A stretch of DNA of 15,282 nucleotides. Source: Gammaproteobacteria bacterium. Its GTDB lineage: Bacteria > Pseudomonadota > Gammaproteobacteria > UBA9214. The notes beneath the pieces are model-generated. The model made no database searches. It saw nothing but the letters and a program-made list of their open reading frames with translations, and was not told the DNA's origin. Positions 14,412 to 15,282 of the stretch are shown one piece after another. The DNA lies in the NCBI GenBank assembly GCA_030632175.1, contig DAOVVG010000033.1, positions 1-15,282 on the forward strand. The letters run 5' to 3'. The number at the start of each line of letters is the position of its first letter. The stretch's first letter is position 1. The position numbers and the translations under genes were made by a program.

Positions 14412-15282
14412 ATGAATATCCCGCGCAGACAGTTTGATACCCTGATAATCGGTGCCGGCGGTGGCGGGTTGCGCGCAGCCTTGCAGCTGTCGCAAGCTGA
14501 TGCGCACGTTGCCGTGGTCTCCAAGGTTTTTCCGACGCGTTCACATACTGTTGCAGCACAGGGTGGCGTCAATGCGGCACTTGCCAATGTACGCCCGGAT
14601 AACTGGCACTGGCACATGTTCGATACCGTCAAGGGCAGCGATTATCTCGGTGACCAGGACGCTATTGAATACATGTGCCGCGCAGCGCCAAAGGCGGTTT
14701 ATGAACTGGAGCACTTTGGCGTACCGTTCTCACGTCTGGAAAACGGCACGATCTACCAACGCCAGTTTGGCGGTCAGAGCATGAATTTCGGTGGCGAGCA
14801 GGCAGCGCGCACCTGCGCCGCAGCAGATCGCACCGGCCATGCCATACTACAATCGCTCTACCAACAGAATATTCGTGCCAAGACGCATTTCTTTGACGAG
14901 TATTTCGCCATTGATTTACTGCATCATGAAGAGGGCTCCTTTCTGGGTGCGCTGGTGCTGAATATCGCCACCGGCGAAAAACTAGTCATTGAGGCTAAGA
15001 CAACCCTGCTTGCGACCGGTGGCGCCGGACAGATTTTTCGCACCAACACCAACGCCCTTATCAACACCGGCGACGGCATGGCCATGGCACTGCGTGCCGG
15101 GGTACCGTTGCAGGATATGTAGTTCTTTCAATTTCACCCGCCCGGGATCGCTGGCAAGGGCATGTTACTGAGTGAAGGTGCCCGCGGCGAAGGTGGATAC
15201 CTGATCAACAGTGACGGCGAGCGTTTCATGGAACGCTACGCACCCAATGCCAAGGATCTTGCCAGCCGGGATGTTGTCAGCC
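14412..15282 (+). pseudogene. sdhA: Succinate dehydrogenase flavoprotein subunit SdhA, interrupted by in-frame TAG and cut by window edge
   Basis: SdhA oxidises succinate to fumarate using covalently bound FAD. Before the break it looks normal: dinucleotide-binding 'LIIGAGGGGLRAAL' (11-24), the flavinylation site 'SHTVAAQGG' with H45, 'YQRQFGGQSMNFGGEQAART', 'LLATGGAGQIF' and 'INTGDGMAMALRAGVPLQDM' (217-236). Codon 237 is TAG (15120-15122) where the family has Glu (QDMEFxQFHPTG). The same frame continues at once as 'FFQFHPPGIAGKGMLLSEG', 'GERFMERYAPNAKDLASRD', open to the right edge. One G-to-T change explains the stop. Seven codons on, HPTG reads HPPG. The truncated product (236 residues) would lack the substrate site, so the gene is inactive unless the stop is read through or is a sequence error. 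The start is four bases after sdhD, without a visible ribosome site. Confidence 0.8.

Noticed and set aside
15120..15122. Pyrrolysine insertion at the sdhA TAG
   Set aside because: Pyrrolysine is tied to methylamine methyltransferases and a few other systems; nothing here supports it, and the expected residue is glutamate.
1..15282. CRISPR array, tRNA/rRNA genes, integrase, transposase, toxin-antitoxin or phage-defence genes
   Set aside because: Looked for on both strands; no regular repeats, cloverleaf sequences or matching protein motifs were seen.

Overview
The window reads as a stretch of gammaproteobacterial chromosome of moderate GC content. Protein-level resemblance to ppiD, fabI, ygfZ and sdhCDA of that class supports this, as does gene order. 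A ppiD - fabI - peptide ABC transporter neighbourhood is, from memory, also found in Pseudomonas aeruginosa (PA1805 onward). I see no rRNA, tRNA, CRISPR array, insertion sequence, integrase or phage gene. Coding density is high, and no gene-free gap exceeds about 180 bases.

Layout from left to right. (1) The 3' end of ppiD is followed 11 bases later by a GTG-started SLC1/DAACS-type cation:amino-acid symporter. (2) fabI (enoyl-ACP reductase) is convergent with the symporter and overlaps its end. (3) Divergent from fabI is a tightly coupled four-gene operon for a peptide/nickel-class ABC importer: a lipoprotein substrate-binding protein, two permeases and one fused double ATPase. (4) A class V PLP aminotransferase of the alanine/serine-glyoxylate type ends at a strong GC-rich hairpin. 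(5) On the far side of that hairpin lies an exported msrB on the minus strand. (6) Divergent from msrB is an exported DUF3530-type alpha/beta hydrolase. The 150-base AT-rich gap between them is full of palindromes. (7) ygfZ, for Fe-S enzyme maintenance, is convergent with the hydrolase and divergent from (8) sdhC-sdhD-sdhA of succinate dehydrogenase, which runs off the right edge.

How the genes fit together. Themes are uptake of amino acids and peptides, envelope folding (PpiD), fatty-acid synthesis (FabI), glyoxylate/serine metabolism, periplasmic methionine repair, and respiration with Fe-S upkeep. YgfZ beside sdh is functionally sensible, because SdhB carries Fe-S clusters.

I found no clearly new multi-gene system. 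Three points deserve a second look. First, the sdh operon carries apparent lesions: a canonical-looking sdhC N-terminus broken by a net 5-base insertion, an in-frame TAG in sdhA at a conserved Glu position, and an HPTG-to-HPPG change seven codons later. Second, the ABC importer has a binding protein apparently anchored at both ends, paired with a permease carrying a roughly 150-residue extra N-terminal region. Third, the exported MsrB has a single cysteine and none of the usual zinc ligands.
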